From a virus, in the IMG/VR virus record IMGVR_UViG_3300028275_000304, positions 1 to 64,000 of that record: a DNA stretch of 64,000 bases, one strand, 5' to 3'. A model generated the notes under the pieces. The model did not search any database. It was not told the origin of the DNA and saw only the letters and a list, made by a program, of their open reading frames with translations. The position numbers and the translations under genes were made by a program. Shown one piece after another: positions 26,784 through 35,617 of this stretch; position 1 is the stretch's first letter, and each line of letters starts with the position of its first letter.

Positions 26784-29449
26784 TACTTAAATGTTTTAAT
26801 TGCATCATTAATACTAATAGGACTAATGAGTTGCATTTTCAATAAAGCATCTGCTGATGAAACATATCCATCACTTAGATAGTCACCTTTCCATGTACCA
26901 GTTTTAGGATCTGGTACATACATAATCACTGTGAATAAGTCTGTCTCAGGATTACCTGTGTTACTCAAACTACCTTCAACGTCCAGTCTCACCTTTGATT
27001 CATATCCAGTGCCTTTGAGTTGAGGAAGTTGGTACCCACTAATCTTTGCATTTACAGCTGTGCTACCAGAACCAGGAACAAATCTTTGATTTGCAGCATT
27101 TGTTGTACGATCTGGTGAAGTTAGTATTATGTCATTTATGTCAGAGAAAGGATTTTTAACTGCCACCTCTGGAAAGAATCTAGCCACCTCAGAAGCAGTT
27201 GCTGGTATCACTTGTTTAGATCCCTTTGCTCCAAACATAATAACATTTGCACCACCGTCTCTACGTTTTTCTATTTGGAAGCTAGAACCTTCTCCTGTTC
27301 TTATTGATGTAGCAGTGGTTGGATTGTAATCTCCCAAGTCTTTTGTAGCGAGCGCACCCTTGCTTTCATACTGTGCTCTTTTCTCTGCAAGGAAGTCATC
27401 AAGGTCTCTAGCTTTATTTGGATCCTTTATATCAATCCTAGCTCTTTGTACAGCATAATTAGGGCTGATTGAAGCAATGTATTTTGATGTGGCTTCTGAA
27501 ACCTCAGATTGTAAATTTTGTAAAGGAACTTTTGAACGTGTCATGAAATTCATCAACTGTTCATCATCACCAGTCATTCTCTTAAATGGACTTTTATCTC
27601 TATCATATGCTTGCCACATTTGATAAAGCTTACCACCTTTATATGTTTTATAGAAATTGTCAGCAGCTTTTGTATCAAAATATGGAGATGCAGAAGGAGC
27701 ACCACTCATACCAACTGATACACCCATTTTGTTAAACTTGTTTACTGTGGCATCAAAGTCTGCAGCATCATCTCCTGTATAGGTCTTTCCTGCAACAGTG
27801 ACAGTTTGAGCACCTATCTTCTCAGCTACATATTTCTTCTTGAAATCTTCTTCAAACTTAATAGCAGAATTGTATGTATTGATTGTTTTTGAAATGTTGT
27901 TCTCCATTTCTCTATACTGCTCCAGATACAGCTTTTGATCTGGCGTAAGAGTCATATTAGGATTTTGTCTATATTCTGAAGATTTGATACCAAGAGCTTT
28001 CACCTTCTCATCTAAGGTCATGTTCTTATACAAAGGATTGGTACTTGGATAGAAAGCTTCTGCAATTCTGGTTTGCTCAGCACCAAATGCCTCAGCGCTG
28101 GTGGTCATGTCTTTAAATAAATCTTGTGTTGTAGGAGCTTCTATATCTGTTCCCCAATCACCAGGACTCACTCTGTACCCCTTAGCTATTTTTTCCTCAA
28201 GATCTTTTTTCACTCTATACTGAAACTCTCTTTCAAGTCTTCCCTCTGTTGTTTTCCATCTGTACATATCATTAGCTTCCTTGATCTGATCAAACTGAAA
28301 CTTCTGTCTTGCAAGGTTTGCTTGTTCAGCGGGATTGGCTTTCCTCTCCTGTACATAGCTTTTATATGAGAGATCTTTTGCTAGATTTGTTAAATGGTTT
28401 TGTGTATACAGCTTGTATTTGAACTCTTCTAGATTTCTAGGATTTTGAAGTTCTGCAAGATCACTAGCTAATTCTTTATCTAGTACATTATTGTCTATCT
28501 GGTTATTAATATCTGCAAGTTCAGCTACAAGTCTATCTTTAGCTGGACCTGTGATTGATGGGTTTTGGATTTTTACAGCCAAGTCCACCTTTTTTTGAGA
28601 AAGCATTTCTTTCTTATTCTTATATGAATCCTCTATATCCTTTCTAAAAGACTCAGGACCAGCGCCTCTATAATGTGCCCAGCTATTTATTCTTAGCTGT
28701 CTAATGTCATTTGCATCTAAGCTATCATAGAAGTTGTTAAGAATTCTTTCTGCAGGAAGTCCCTTCACCTTAATGCTCAACATATCTAGGTCTAGTCTTT
28801 TCTCTCCTTTTGAAGGATCTGTAGAAGCCAAGGTTTGTCCTGTCTTAGGATCTTTATAAAAGTAGAGGGTTTCTCCTAGCTCATTTCTCATGTAAGGATT
28901 CTCAATACCTATCTCATCTTCTTTCAGCTTGCTTGTTAAATCCCTAAGCTTGGCATCCACATCCTTGTATTCAATAAACTCGTCTGTGAATGGTTTGGAA
29001 AGATCAGCATCGTTCAACCACTTGTTATACCTATCGTAGTAAAAGTCTTCGTTGTCTACAGATGACTTACCTGCCTTCTGAGCAGCTTGAATATTTTCTT
29101 GCTCCTTTCTAGCATGTTGTGTAGATCTTACAGCATTCTGCACTATAGGATCTCTAACAATCTGAGCTGTCATTCCAGATACAGAATTAACAAGCTGAAA
29201 GTTGGAGAAGTCACCAGCAGCTACTATTTTGAGGTTGTTACCAAGTTCATTCAGCTTAGATTGCAAATATGCCTTATGGCCAGGTTTACTGATGTCTAAC
29301 CCACCAATCTGATCTATCTGAGACTGAATCTTTTGTATACCCTCGTCATAGCGCTTCTGTTTCTCCATGCCCACAGTCACCATAGCGTCCACAGGGAGCT
29401 GCTGGATATAGGGGTTAAATTGCGGTATGAGGTCTGTAAATGAAGCCAT
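26783..29449 (-). CDS. crAss-like cargo/ejection protein
   Basis: 888 residues. The N-terminus (SFTDLIPQFNPYIQQLPVD, then VGMEKQKRYDEG and LQSKLNELGNNLK) is a conserved opening I recognise from crAss-like virion cargo proteins. Most of the rest is charged helix with coiled-coil tendency. The last about 200 residues look more beta-rich (YVPDPKTGTWKGDY). No enzyme motif is visible. It starts 12-15 nt after a host-type promoter and is the first gene of a one-base-overlap chain with the vRNAP fusion and the nuclease protein. Together these three would form the packaged set. Confidence 0.75.
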   Translation of the reverse strand: MASFTDLIPQFNPYIQQLPVDAMVTVGMEKQKRYDEGIQKIQSQIDQIGGLDISKPGHKAYLQSKLNELGNNLKIVAAGDFSNFQLVNSVSGMTAQIVRDPIVQNAVRSTQHARKEQENIQAAQKAGKSSVDNEDFYYDRYNKWLNDADLSKPFTDEFIEYKDVDAKLRDLTSKLKEDEIGIENPYMRNELGETLYFYKDPKTGQTLASTDPSKGEKRLDLDMLSIKVKGLPAERILNNFYDSLDANDIRQLRINSWAHYRGAGPESFRKDIEDSYKNKKEMLSQKKVDLAVKIQNPSITGPAKDRLVAELADINNQIDNNVLDKELASDLAELQNPRNLEEFKYKLYTQNHLTNLAKDLSYKSYVQERKANPAEQANLARQKFQFDQIKEANDMYRWKTTEGRLEREFQYRVKKDLEEKIAKGYRVSPGDWGTDIEAPTTQDLFKDMTTSAEAFGAEQTRIAEAFYPSTNPLYKNMTLDEKVKALGIKSSEYRQNPNMTLTPDQKLYLEQYREMENNISKTINTYNSAIKFEEDFKKKYVAEKIGAQTVTVAGKTYTGDDAADFDATVNKFNKMGVSVGMSGAPSASPYFDTKAADNFYKTYKGGKLYQMWQAYDRDKSPFKRMTGDDEQLMNFMTRSKVPLQNLQSEVSEATSKYIASISPNYAVQRARIDIKDPNKARDLDDFLAEKRAQYESKGALATKDLGDYNPTTATSIRTGEGSSFQIEKRRDGGANVIMFGAKGSKQVIPATASEVARFFPEVAVKNPFSDINDIILTSPDRTTNAANQRFVPGSGSTAVNAKISGYQLPQLKGTGYESKVRLDVEGSLSNTGNPETDLFTVIMYVPDPKTGTWKGDYLSDGYVSSADALLKMQLISPISINDAIKTFK

Positions 29450-29464
29450 TTTAAGTCAAGTTAG

Positions 29465-29495
29465 CAAATGTAATATGAATAATTATATTTTCCAA
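29465..29495 (-). promoter_or_regulatory. Bacteroidota-type promoter for the cargo/vRNAP operon
   Basis: On the minus strand TTGG (29492-29495), 19 bp, then TACATTTG (29465-29472). The -7 box matches TAnnTTTG exactly and the -33 box keeps TTG. The start would be about 12 nt ahead of the 888-residue gene. It lies in the largest gap of the cargo block (87 bp). Confidence 0.55.
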
Positions 29496-29536
29496 GAGGA
29501 ATAACGAGTTTTGGTAATTCGCTCTAACTGAACTAG

Positions 29537-32500
29537 TTAGAGATTTTTCATAGACTTTACAATGGAGCTATTAAGAGCTTTTTTTCTGTCTATCTTTTTA
29601 CCATCCTTAACTACAGGAAGACCTGTATAAGTGTCTTGAACATTTGGTATATTCGCTTGGAATAGAGGGTTCATGTTTATAGCCCTGAATCTAGGGTCAT
29701 AACGATAGTTGTACAAGTTCTCGTACACTTGTAATGTCCTGTTTTCCAACTTGTTCTGAGCATATTTGGCAGCAATAGAATTAAGAGCAGCCTGTGTAGT
29801 AGCCTTGGTTTTACTTTTAGCTTCCTGCTGTCTAACATATTGCTGGTCCAGAATACCCAGGTTTTGAAGCTGTGACTGGTTCAGAAGATCCCTGTTCTCT
29901 TTATAGATTTGATTTTTCAGAGCCTGGTTCATACGGAATTGCTCACCAAGCACTCTCTGGTTAGCAGAATATTTCTGGGCATTCAACTGACTTTGTAGAG
30001 CAGGATTGTATCCAAACATCCTCTGTTGAGATCTGTAGGTAGCTTCGTTCTCATTTAGTATATCCTGAAGAGATATGTCATATGGGACAGATAGCTGAGG
30101 TTGGAAGGTTTGAGCTCTTACAGGCTCTAACTGATTGGTAGCCAATGCATACATCTCACCAGCAAGCTGGTTTGCATCTAGTTTTTCAGCATCACTTGGT
30201 CTCACATATGGAAGCACCTGGTTTAGAACATCCATCCATGGTAAACGTTTGCTTTGAACAATCTCAGAAATTTCAAACTTCTTTTCCTCTGGTGTCTGAA
30301 GTGGAATGGTGGTTTGAGGTGTGGTTGTTACAGGAGTTACTATCTTAGGTGTTTCTTTATCATATTCCACTTTAGAGCTCACTGTCTGTTCTCCTAAGAG
30401 CTTATCCTCTACAAGTTTAGTAGGACTTCCAATAGCTTTAGAAAGCATATTGAATGCCTGTTGGAACTTAAGAACATCTGCCTTGCTTTTAGGATTGAAT
30501 CCTTTCCAATCATACCAAGGATTGTTCTTTTTCATATCCTCAATATCTTGCAGGGTAACCTTTCCATAAGCAATGTCTGTTTCTTTCTGTCCTTTAGGAA
30601 CTTCTGCTAGAGCAGACATTGATTTTGGTTTCTTTGTGCCATCTTGAGCTTTTGTAATGAGCATTCCTTTTTTAGCTTTAATTGTTCCTCTGTCTGTTGT
30701 CTCAAGTCCAAACTCTTCAATGGTGTCATTCATAGCTGTCTGTAGAGCTGCAGCATCCATCTTATCCTGAGCTATCTTCTTAAGCTTTGCGTTTCCACCA
30801 TCTATCTGTGCTTGTAAAGTGTTGAAAGCCAATTGATCATATGGTGTAATGACATCCAATTCATCAACAGACGTAACAGCTTTACTAATCATTTTATTTG
30901 TTTTGTCTTCATTCTTGGAAAGCTCTGATACATATTTCTTGAAGTTCTTACCATCAGCACCAGGAAGCATACCCTTAGGCACCTTCAGGTTACCAAACAC
31001 TACAAGACTGCTATCGCCACCAGATCCATCTCTCATCTTCATAGCAGGCTCACCTCTTTCCACTTCTACAGGATTGTCACCATATGTAATGCCAATGCCT
31101 GTGTTTCCTTTTCCATCAGACTCATCGTGAGACTGTCCTTTGAACATTACAGTTTCTCCTCCCTCAGGAAGGTATGGATTGTAGGACATAGGTTCTGCAT
31201 ATCCACCCCAGTGTGTTTGGAGTTCTCCACCCATTTGAAAGTCTGGTCTTTCTGTAGACATAGCTCTTGCACTAGGAGGTGTGTATTCTTTTAGATGACC
31301 ACCAGCTCTTAGCATATCTGCATCCTTAGGAGGTCTAAGAAGATCGCTCACTTTGTGCTCTCCAAAGGTGGTTATCACCTGTGGTTGCCATGTATGGCTC
31401 ATCCATTTGTAAGGAGAGGTGGTGCCACCATCTTGCATGAAGGATGTATATTGTTGTTGTGCTCCTTGAATACCTGACTGAAGAGCTGTAGCTTGAATGT
31501 TCTTTTGTGTAGCTTCTTTAGCTGCTTTAATCTTCTGAGGTTTCTTATCTAGCAATGTGCCAATAAGCTGTCCTCCCACCTGACCAATCATTCCTCCAAC
31601 AGGGCCTCCAATTATTGTTCCAGCTGTTTTACCAATTGTTCCACCAATCTGACCACCAGCATTCTCTCCAGTGATTCCTGTAAGAAGCTGACTTGTTATA
31701 TCTCCACCACCAGCTTGAGCAAATGCTTCAAACCCACTCTGAGCTACATGCATCTTACCACCATGGTAGAACTGCTTATATCTCTCGCTCTCATTCAGAG
31801 GCTCATATCCAAGATTGTCATAAAGTGTATTGGGAGCATATGTGTTCATGATTTCTCCACCACCAACAGAAGCTCCATTCCTTGCAAGCACATTTGTACC
31901 TACACCATATATTGGGAAAAATTCTTCTCCTGTGTTTACAATATCCTCAGGACGAACATATCTACGTTGGGTTTCTTCAGGACGTGTTTCAGCAGCTTGT
32001 TTTACAACATCACTAACTTGTTGCATCTGCTGAGCTCTTTGCAAAGCTTTCTTTTCTTCTTTTGCCTGTTGAATACCTTGTATAAGTTTTCCTGCAGCAG
32101 GAGCATATTGACCAATAGTTTTACCAATATTAGATCCTGATATTTCTTGTATATCAGGAGAAACTTGTGCATCGTAAAACTGCTTAGTGATGTCCTGATC
32201 TGCTTGTGTAACTAATGTAGGGTTGGGTATAGATAATAGTCCACTTGTAGAGCCCACTTGGAGCTTTGAAAGTTTCTTTCCTTTCTTAGCACCACCAAAA
32301 GCACCTGTAATGGCTTGCATAGCTTCTGGGTTTTGGAGCATGCTGGCAACATTACTAAGTGGATTACCACCAGATCCAGTTTCCTTCTGAGCAGCAGCCA
32401 TTTGTGACTGTCTGAGTTGCTCATCTCTGCGCATCTCATCTGTCATTCCAGTGATAGTGTAGTCAGCTTGGTCATACACATCTTGGAAACTTATGGGCTG

Positions 32501-32656
32501 AAACCCACCATCTGATTCACCACCAATGTAGCTACCTATCTGTGCCTTCTTGAAAGCCTTACCATGTTTAGCCATGAATGCTTCTTCTGTAGGAAACTTC
32601 TTGTAGAATTCCTTTTCAGATTTGACACCAGCGATTTTAAGCATCTGTTTTTTCAT
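29537..32656 (-). CDS. Virion cargo protein with peptidoglycan-binding-like segment
   Basis: 1039 residues. Residues about 727-759 (VLKFQQAFNMLSKAIGSPTK, then LVEDKLLGEQTV) resemble the PG_binding_1 repeat, in which a helix is followed by LVEDGKLGPxT. The centre (about 345-375) is a Gly-rich hydrophobic stretch (GGTIGKTAGTIIGGPVGGMI) that could insert in a membrane. Several short motifs of the type A-Q-x-G recur: KAQIGS, VAQSGF, FAQAGGG, KAQDGT and QDGGTT. The same kind of motif occurs in the 514-residue protein upstream. The C-terminal third is Gln-rich helix. It is probably an ejected or internal tail protein that contacts the cell wall. The stop codon sits inside an 8-bp inverted repeat with no T tract. 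Confidence 0.65.
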   Translation of the reverse strand: MKKQMLKIAGVKSEKEFYKKFPTEEAFMAKHGKAFKKAQIGSYIGGESDGGFQPISFQDVYDQADYTITGMTDEMRRDEQLRQSQMAAAQKETGSGGNPLSNVASMLQNPEAMQAITGAFGGAKKGKKLSKLQVGSTSGLLSIPNPTLVTQADQDITKQFYDAQVSPDIQEISGSNIGKTIGQYAPAAGKLIQGIQQAKEEKKALQRAQQMQQVSDVVKQAAETRPEETQRRYVRPEDIVNTGEEFFPIYGVGTNVLARNGASVGGGEIMNTYAPNTLYDNLGYEPLNESERYKQFYHGGKMHVAQSGFEAFAQAGGGDITSQLLTGITGENAGGQIGGTIGKTAGTIIGGPVGGMIGQVGGQLIGTLLDKKPQKIKAAKEATQKNIQATALQSGIQGAQQQYTSFMQDGGTTSPYKWMSHTWQPQVITTFGEHKVSDLLRPPKDADMLRAGGHLKEYTPPSARAMSTERPDFQMGGELQTHWGGYAEPMSYNPYLPEGGETVMFKGQSHDESDGKGNTGIGITYGDNPVEVERGEPAMKMRDGSGGDSSLVVFGNLKVPKGMLPGADGKNFKKYVSELSKNEDKTNKMISKAVTSVDELDVITPYDQLAFNTLQAQIDGGNAKLKKIAQDKMDAAALQTAMNDTIEEFGLETTDRGTIKAKKGMLITKAQDGTKKPKSMSALAEVPKGQKETDIAYGKVTLQDIEDMKKNNPWYDWKGFNPKSKADVLKFQQAFNMLSKAIGSPTKLVEDKLLGEQTVSSKVEYDKETPKIVTPVTTTPQTTIPLQTPEEKKFEISEIVQSKRLPWMDVLNQVLPYVRPSDAEKLDANQLAGEMYALATNQLEPVRAQTFQPQLSVPYDISLQDILNENEATYRSQQRMFGYNPALQSQLNAQKYSANQRVLGEQFRMNQALKNQIYKENRDLLNQSQLQNLGILDQQYVRQQEAKSKTKATTQAALNSIAAKYAQNKLENRTLQVYENLYNYRYDPRFRAINMNPLFQANIPNVQDTYTGLPVVKDGKKIDRKKALNSSIVKSMKNL

Positions 32657-32657
32657 G

Positions 32658-34202
32658 TTATTGATATTTATCTAACCACCCACCCTTGGTTGGTTTGTTA
32701 TAGTTTGTAAAGTTAAGCAATTGATCTAACTTTTTAATAGGTTGGGCATCAGCTTGGTTCACACTGATTCCACCTTTAGCAACAGGATATTCTGTAACAT
32801 AGTCTCCCTCAAACACATAATTTTTTCCAGGTTCCATGTATTGAACATCTCCTTCATCAGACACACCAACCAATGGTTCATATACATCTTCCATTGTGAT
32901 TTGATTGGAAGGAATAATTACAGGTTTTCCCCAGTTGTCTGGATTCCAATATCCATCAGGATCAATCACTGTACCATCTTGACTAATAGTCTTAGGTTTG
33001 AAATCAAGTCCTGCTTGATAGTATTTCATCTCCATTCCATTCTGTGCACTAGCCTTGGTCTTCTTAGCATAAGGACCATTGCTAGGAGCAGCTCCCACTG
33101 TGCGTGCGTATGTGAATCCTACAGCACCAGGGATAGATCCACCCATAGCAAACTGACCACCCCATGCAGGGCTGTAGTTACGTCCAGTGATGTCATACTC
33201 CCATCCTACGAATCCATCAGGATAGGTGGCTTTATCATCATTAACGTTTGGCTTTGTGCCATAGTTATCTGTTTTCTTTTGCTTCAACACCAGTCCTCCT
33301 TGCTCATACTTATCCAACCATCCACCTTCTTCTTTTTTCTTTGGTTTAACTTCTTTATACCCTCTAAGCCAGTTAGGTTCATAAACCTGAAACTTACTTG
33401 CGTCAAATGTTTCTTGAAGAGGAACCATTGCTCTTCTGTTACCAGCATAACTTTCCACTAATGCTTTTGAAGGTTTACCCATTATGATGGTAGATTCTCC
33501 AGCTGGTGTAAATGTCCCCTCTGGGAAGTTTTTTGGGTCAGCTACAATTAAACGTTCTTTGCCTGCTTTTGGACGAGACTTACCATACCATAAGTTACCC
33601 TCAGAAAAGTAAGGCATCCTGTATCCACCAGCATCGTCTACAGTAGAAACTGTTTTGAATTTTTCTCCAGTAGAGGTATACATCTCTCCCACCTTTGAAG
33701 GATTCCTTTGAGGAAACAAAGCATGGTCAACTAATTGTTGACTAGGTTCAACACCTGGTCTGGTTGTAGGTCCGTATTTCTGAAAGTTCTCTAATGCCTC
33801 TTCTCCAAATATCTGCCTATACATCATTCCTGGCTTAGGTCTAAATTTAACAGCCTGTCTCAAAGCACCAACACCTGTGACTAAATTTACAGGATCAAGA
33901 AGTATGTCTGTAGCAATGGCACCAGCTTTATTCTTGATTCCCATAGCCTGAGAAGGGGTTTGATATTTCCCTGTTACAAGTTTTGTTGCAGCTTTTTGAG
34001 GCACAGAAAATAAATCAAAGAACCTTGAAACATCTTCTCCTGTAATTGGTTGAAGAAATGATCCAAACTGAGCTTTATAAGGTTTAGCACCTCCAGCAAT
34101 AGCACCAAAGAATCTTCTTTGCTTGTCTGTCAAAGGATGTCCATGCACGCTCTTGTCGTGTAGGATTTCTCTTGCTTTGGATGATGTTAACTTCTTTGCC
34201 AT
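32658..34202 (-). CDS. Virion protein with PLTxKQRRFFGAIAGG motif
   Basis: 514 residues. Near the N-terminus, REILHDKSVHG and HPLTDKQRRFFGAIAGG form a motif I know from many phage structural proteins of unknown function. Residues about 190-290 look like a folded alpha/beta domain. GGWLDKYEQGG appears mid-protein and GGWLDKYQ forms the exact C-terminus. AQFGS, AQNGM and YQAGL give further A-Q-x-G type motifs. It is separated by one base from the 1039-residue protein and overlaps the upstream 288-residue gene by one base. The shared motifs suggest that these two proteins are processed or docked by the same partner. No enzyme signature is visible. Confidence 0.6.
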   Translation of the reverse strand: MAKKLTSSKAREILHDKSVHGHPLTDKQRRFFGAIAGGAKPYKAQFGSFLQPITGEDVSRFFDLFSVPQKAATKLVTGKYQTPSQAMGIKNKAGAIATDILLDPVNLVTGVGALRQAVKFRPKPGMMYRQIFGEEALENFQKYGPTTRPGVEPSQQLVDHALFPQRNPSKVGEMYTSTGEKFKTVSTVDDAGGYRMPYFSEGNLWYGKSRPKAGKERLIVADPKNFPEGTFTPAGESTIIMGKPSKALVESYAGNRRAMVPLQETFDASKFQVYEPNWLRGYKEVKPKKKEEGGWLDKYEQGGLVLKQKKTDNYGTKPNVNDDKATYPDGFVGWEYDITGRNYSPAWGGQFAMGGSIPGAVGFTYARTVGAAPSNGPYAKKTKASAQNGMEMKYYQAGLDFKPKTISQDGTVIDPDGYWNPDNWGKPVIIPSNQITMEDVYEPLVGVSDEGDVQYMEPGKNYVFEGDYVTEYPVAKGGISVNQADAQPIKKLDQLLNFTNYNKPTKGGWLDKYQ

Positions 34203-35068
34203 TATTTGTAAGAGATTTGAGCTGGTGTGTAAATAAACTGAGAAACTAGATGTGCATCTGATCTATTATCTAGGATGTGTCTCACCCTTAAATCTTTTGC
34301 TCTTAGAGGTTCCTTCTTAAAGGATCTCTTGCCATAGTCCATATTAGGTTGATTAACCACCTTGTCCAAAGACAAAGACTCGCACGTGCGTACGAAGAGA
34401 GGTTCTTGTTTGTTCTTCACCAATGACCAGAAGGTGTTATATTGATAGAAGTTATCTGATTTTGTGAATGTAATTGTCTTAGAATCAACATTATATAAAG
34501 GATATTTCAAGTATTCCTTCAAGTTGTTGATTGGTTTTGGAACCAGTTCCAACACACCAGAAGACTGTTGACCATTGTACAACACTGCCTTATTAAACCA
34601 GGCATTATCAGTTTCTATCTTGCGGTTGTCATCTGATACACCATCCACATCAGGGAAATATCTGTATGCCTTTGTGTAGTCTTTAACACTCTGAAGGATT
34701 TCGTCAAAGTATTGGTAGGCAAAAGGATACTCGATGATGTATGGCTCTATGTTTCCATAGAACGTATTATATATCACTGGATTCTTCAGATGCCTCCAGA
34801 TACAAGCTGTTGTGATTTGTTTATAACTGGAAGCTGCTATTTCTACAGGATTTGTCACACCGATTGGGAATGTTTTCTTGCTTTTACATTTACCAGTGGA
34901 CTCAATGGTCACCATTGTCACATCGTCTGCAACACTGTAGCTAACACCATCAATCAGACTTTCTTTGGAAACACCAGTTGCTATGATGTTTCCAAATTCA
35001 TCAGTGATGTTAAAGGGACCTGCACTTGGTCCTGAGATAGTCAGCTTTATGATAATTGTTTTACTCAT
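34202..35068 (-). CDS. Tail hub-like structural protein with N-terminal GPF beta module
   Basis: 288 residues. Residues 1-75 (IIIKLTISGPSAGPFNIT, then GVSKESLIDG and STGKC) form a beta module that is clearly related to residues 1-75 of the upstream 174-residue protein. The remaining two thirds (many Tyr, Lys and Asp; YFDEILQSVKDYTKAYRYFP) are not shared. The gene lies between the muzzle region and the cargo genes, where crAss-like phages encode tail-hub components. A tail-hub role is inferred from position and from a general resemblance to crAss-like tail proteins. Confidence 0.6.
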   Translation of the reverse strand: MSKTIIIKLTISGPSAGPFNITDEFGNIIATGVSKESLIDGVSYSVADDVTMVTIESTGKCKSKKTFPIGVTNPVEIAASSYKQITTACIWRHLKNPVIYNTFYGNIEPYIIEYPFAYQYFDEILQSVKDYTKAYRYFPDVDGVSDDNRKIETDNAWFNKAVLYNGQQSSGVLELVPKPINNLKEYLKYPLYNVDSKTITFTKSDNFYQYNTFWSLVKNKQEPLFVRTCESLSLDKVVNQPNMDYGKRSFKKEPLRAKDLRVRHILDNRSDAHLVSQFIYTPAQISYK

Positions 35069-35080
35069 TTATTAAACGCA

Positions 35081-35605
35081 TTATGGACATGTACCCACTT
35101 GACTTATAATAGATAAACTACCTTCTAGAACATTTGGTGTTTGACCATCACACAAACATCCGCTTCCTGACTCACCTTCATTCAACACTGATGTTTGGTT
35201 GTTACCATTACAATCTGTCCATTGTACAATTGCTCCTGTTCCACCTGCTGTAAAGTTCCAGTTGAAGCAACCAGCTCCTGCACCAATAGACTGACAATAA
35301 GTTGTAGTGGTGGTGGATGTGGTTGAAATAGTGGTGCTCGTAGTGGTGGTTGTACTACTAGATGTTGTGGTGGTTGTGGTTATACCAAAAGGAATATCTA
35401 TGTAGTTTGTACATACACCATTAGACTTCACTCTGATTATGGTTGCACCATCAGGGACAAGAAACGAAGTGTACCCAGCTTCAAGAGCTGCCTTAGATAC
35501 ACCAAGTTCAAACGGTGTTACAAATCCGTCCACATTTGAATACAGGCTAAAGGGGCCTGTGTTAGTTCCTGCTGTGGTTAATACTATTAATACTGTCTGT
35601 GCCAT
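35081..35605 (-). CDS. Two-module Cys-rich virion protein (GPF module, Thr linker, terminal Cys module)
   Basis: 174 residues. The N-terminal module LIVLTTAGTNTGPFSLYSN, followed by LGVSKAALEAGYTSF and VKSNGVC, pairs with that of the 288-residue neighbour. A linker of about 25 Thr/Ser residues (TTTTTTSSSTTTTTST) follows. The C-terminal 60 residues contain CFNWNFTAGGTG, a CLCDG pair and end in SQVGTCP, resembling the C-terminus of the collagen-like fibre. The leader AAAAGGATAAACTT resembles that of the capsid gene. Likely a tail-tip or fibre-attachment piece built from exchangeable modules. Confidence 0.6.
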   Translation of the reverse strand: MAQTVLIVLTTAGTNTGPFSLYSNVDGFVTPFELGVSKAALEAGYTSFLVPDGATIIRVKSNGVCTNYIDIPFGITTTTTTSSSTTTTTSTTISTTSTTTTTYCQSIGAGAGCFNWNFTAGGTGAIVQWTDCNGNNQTSVLNEGESGSGCLCDGQTPNVLEGSLSIISQVGTCP

Positions 35606-35617
35606 AAGTTTATCCTT

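Noticed and set aside
9730-29449. Stop-codon reassignment as in some crAss-like phages
   Set aside because: The giant genes are open with the standard code and several genes end naturally, including one with TAG at 46615.
29515-29550. Inverted repeat around the stop codon of the 1039-residue gene as a terminator
   Set aside because: An 8-bp dyad is present but no T run follows on the minus strand.
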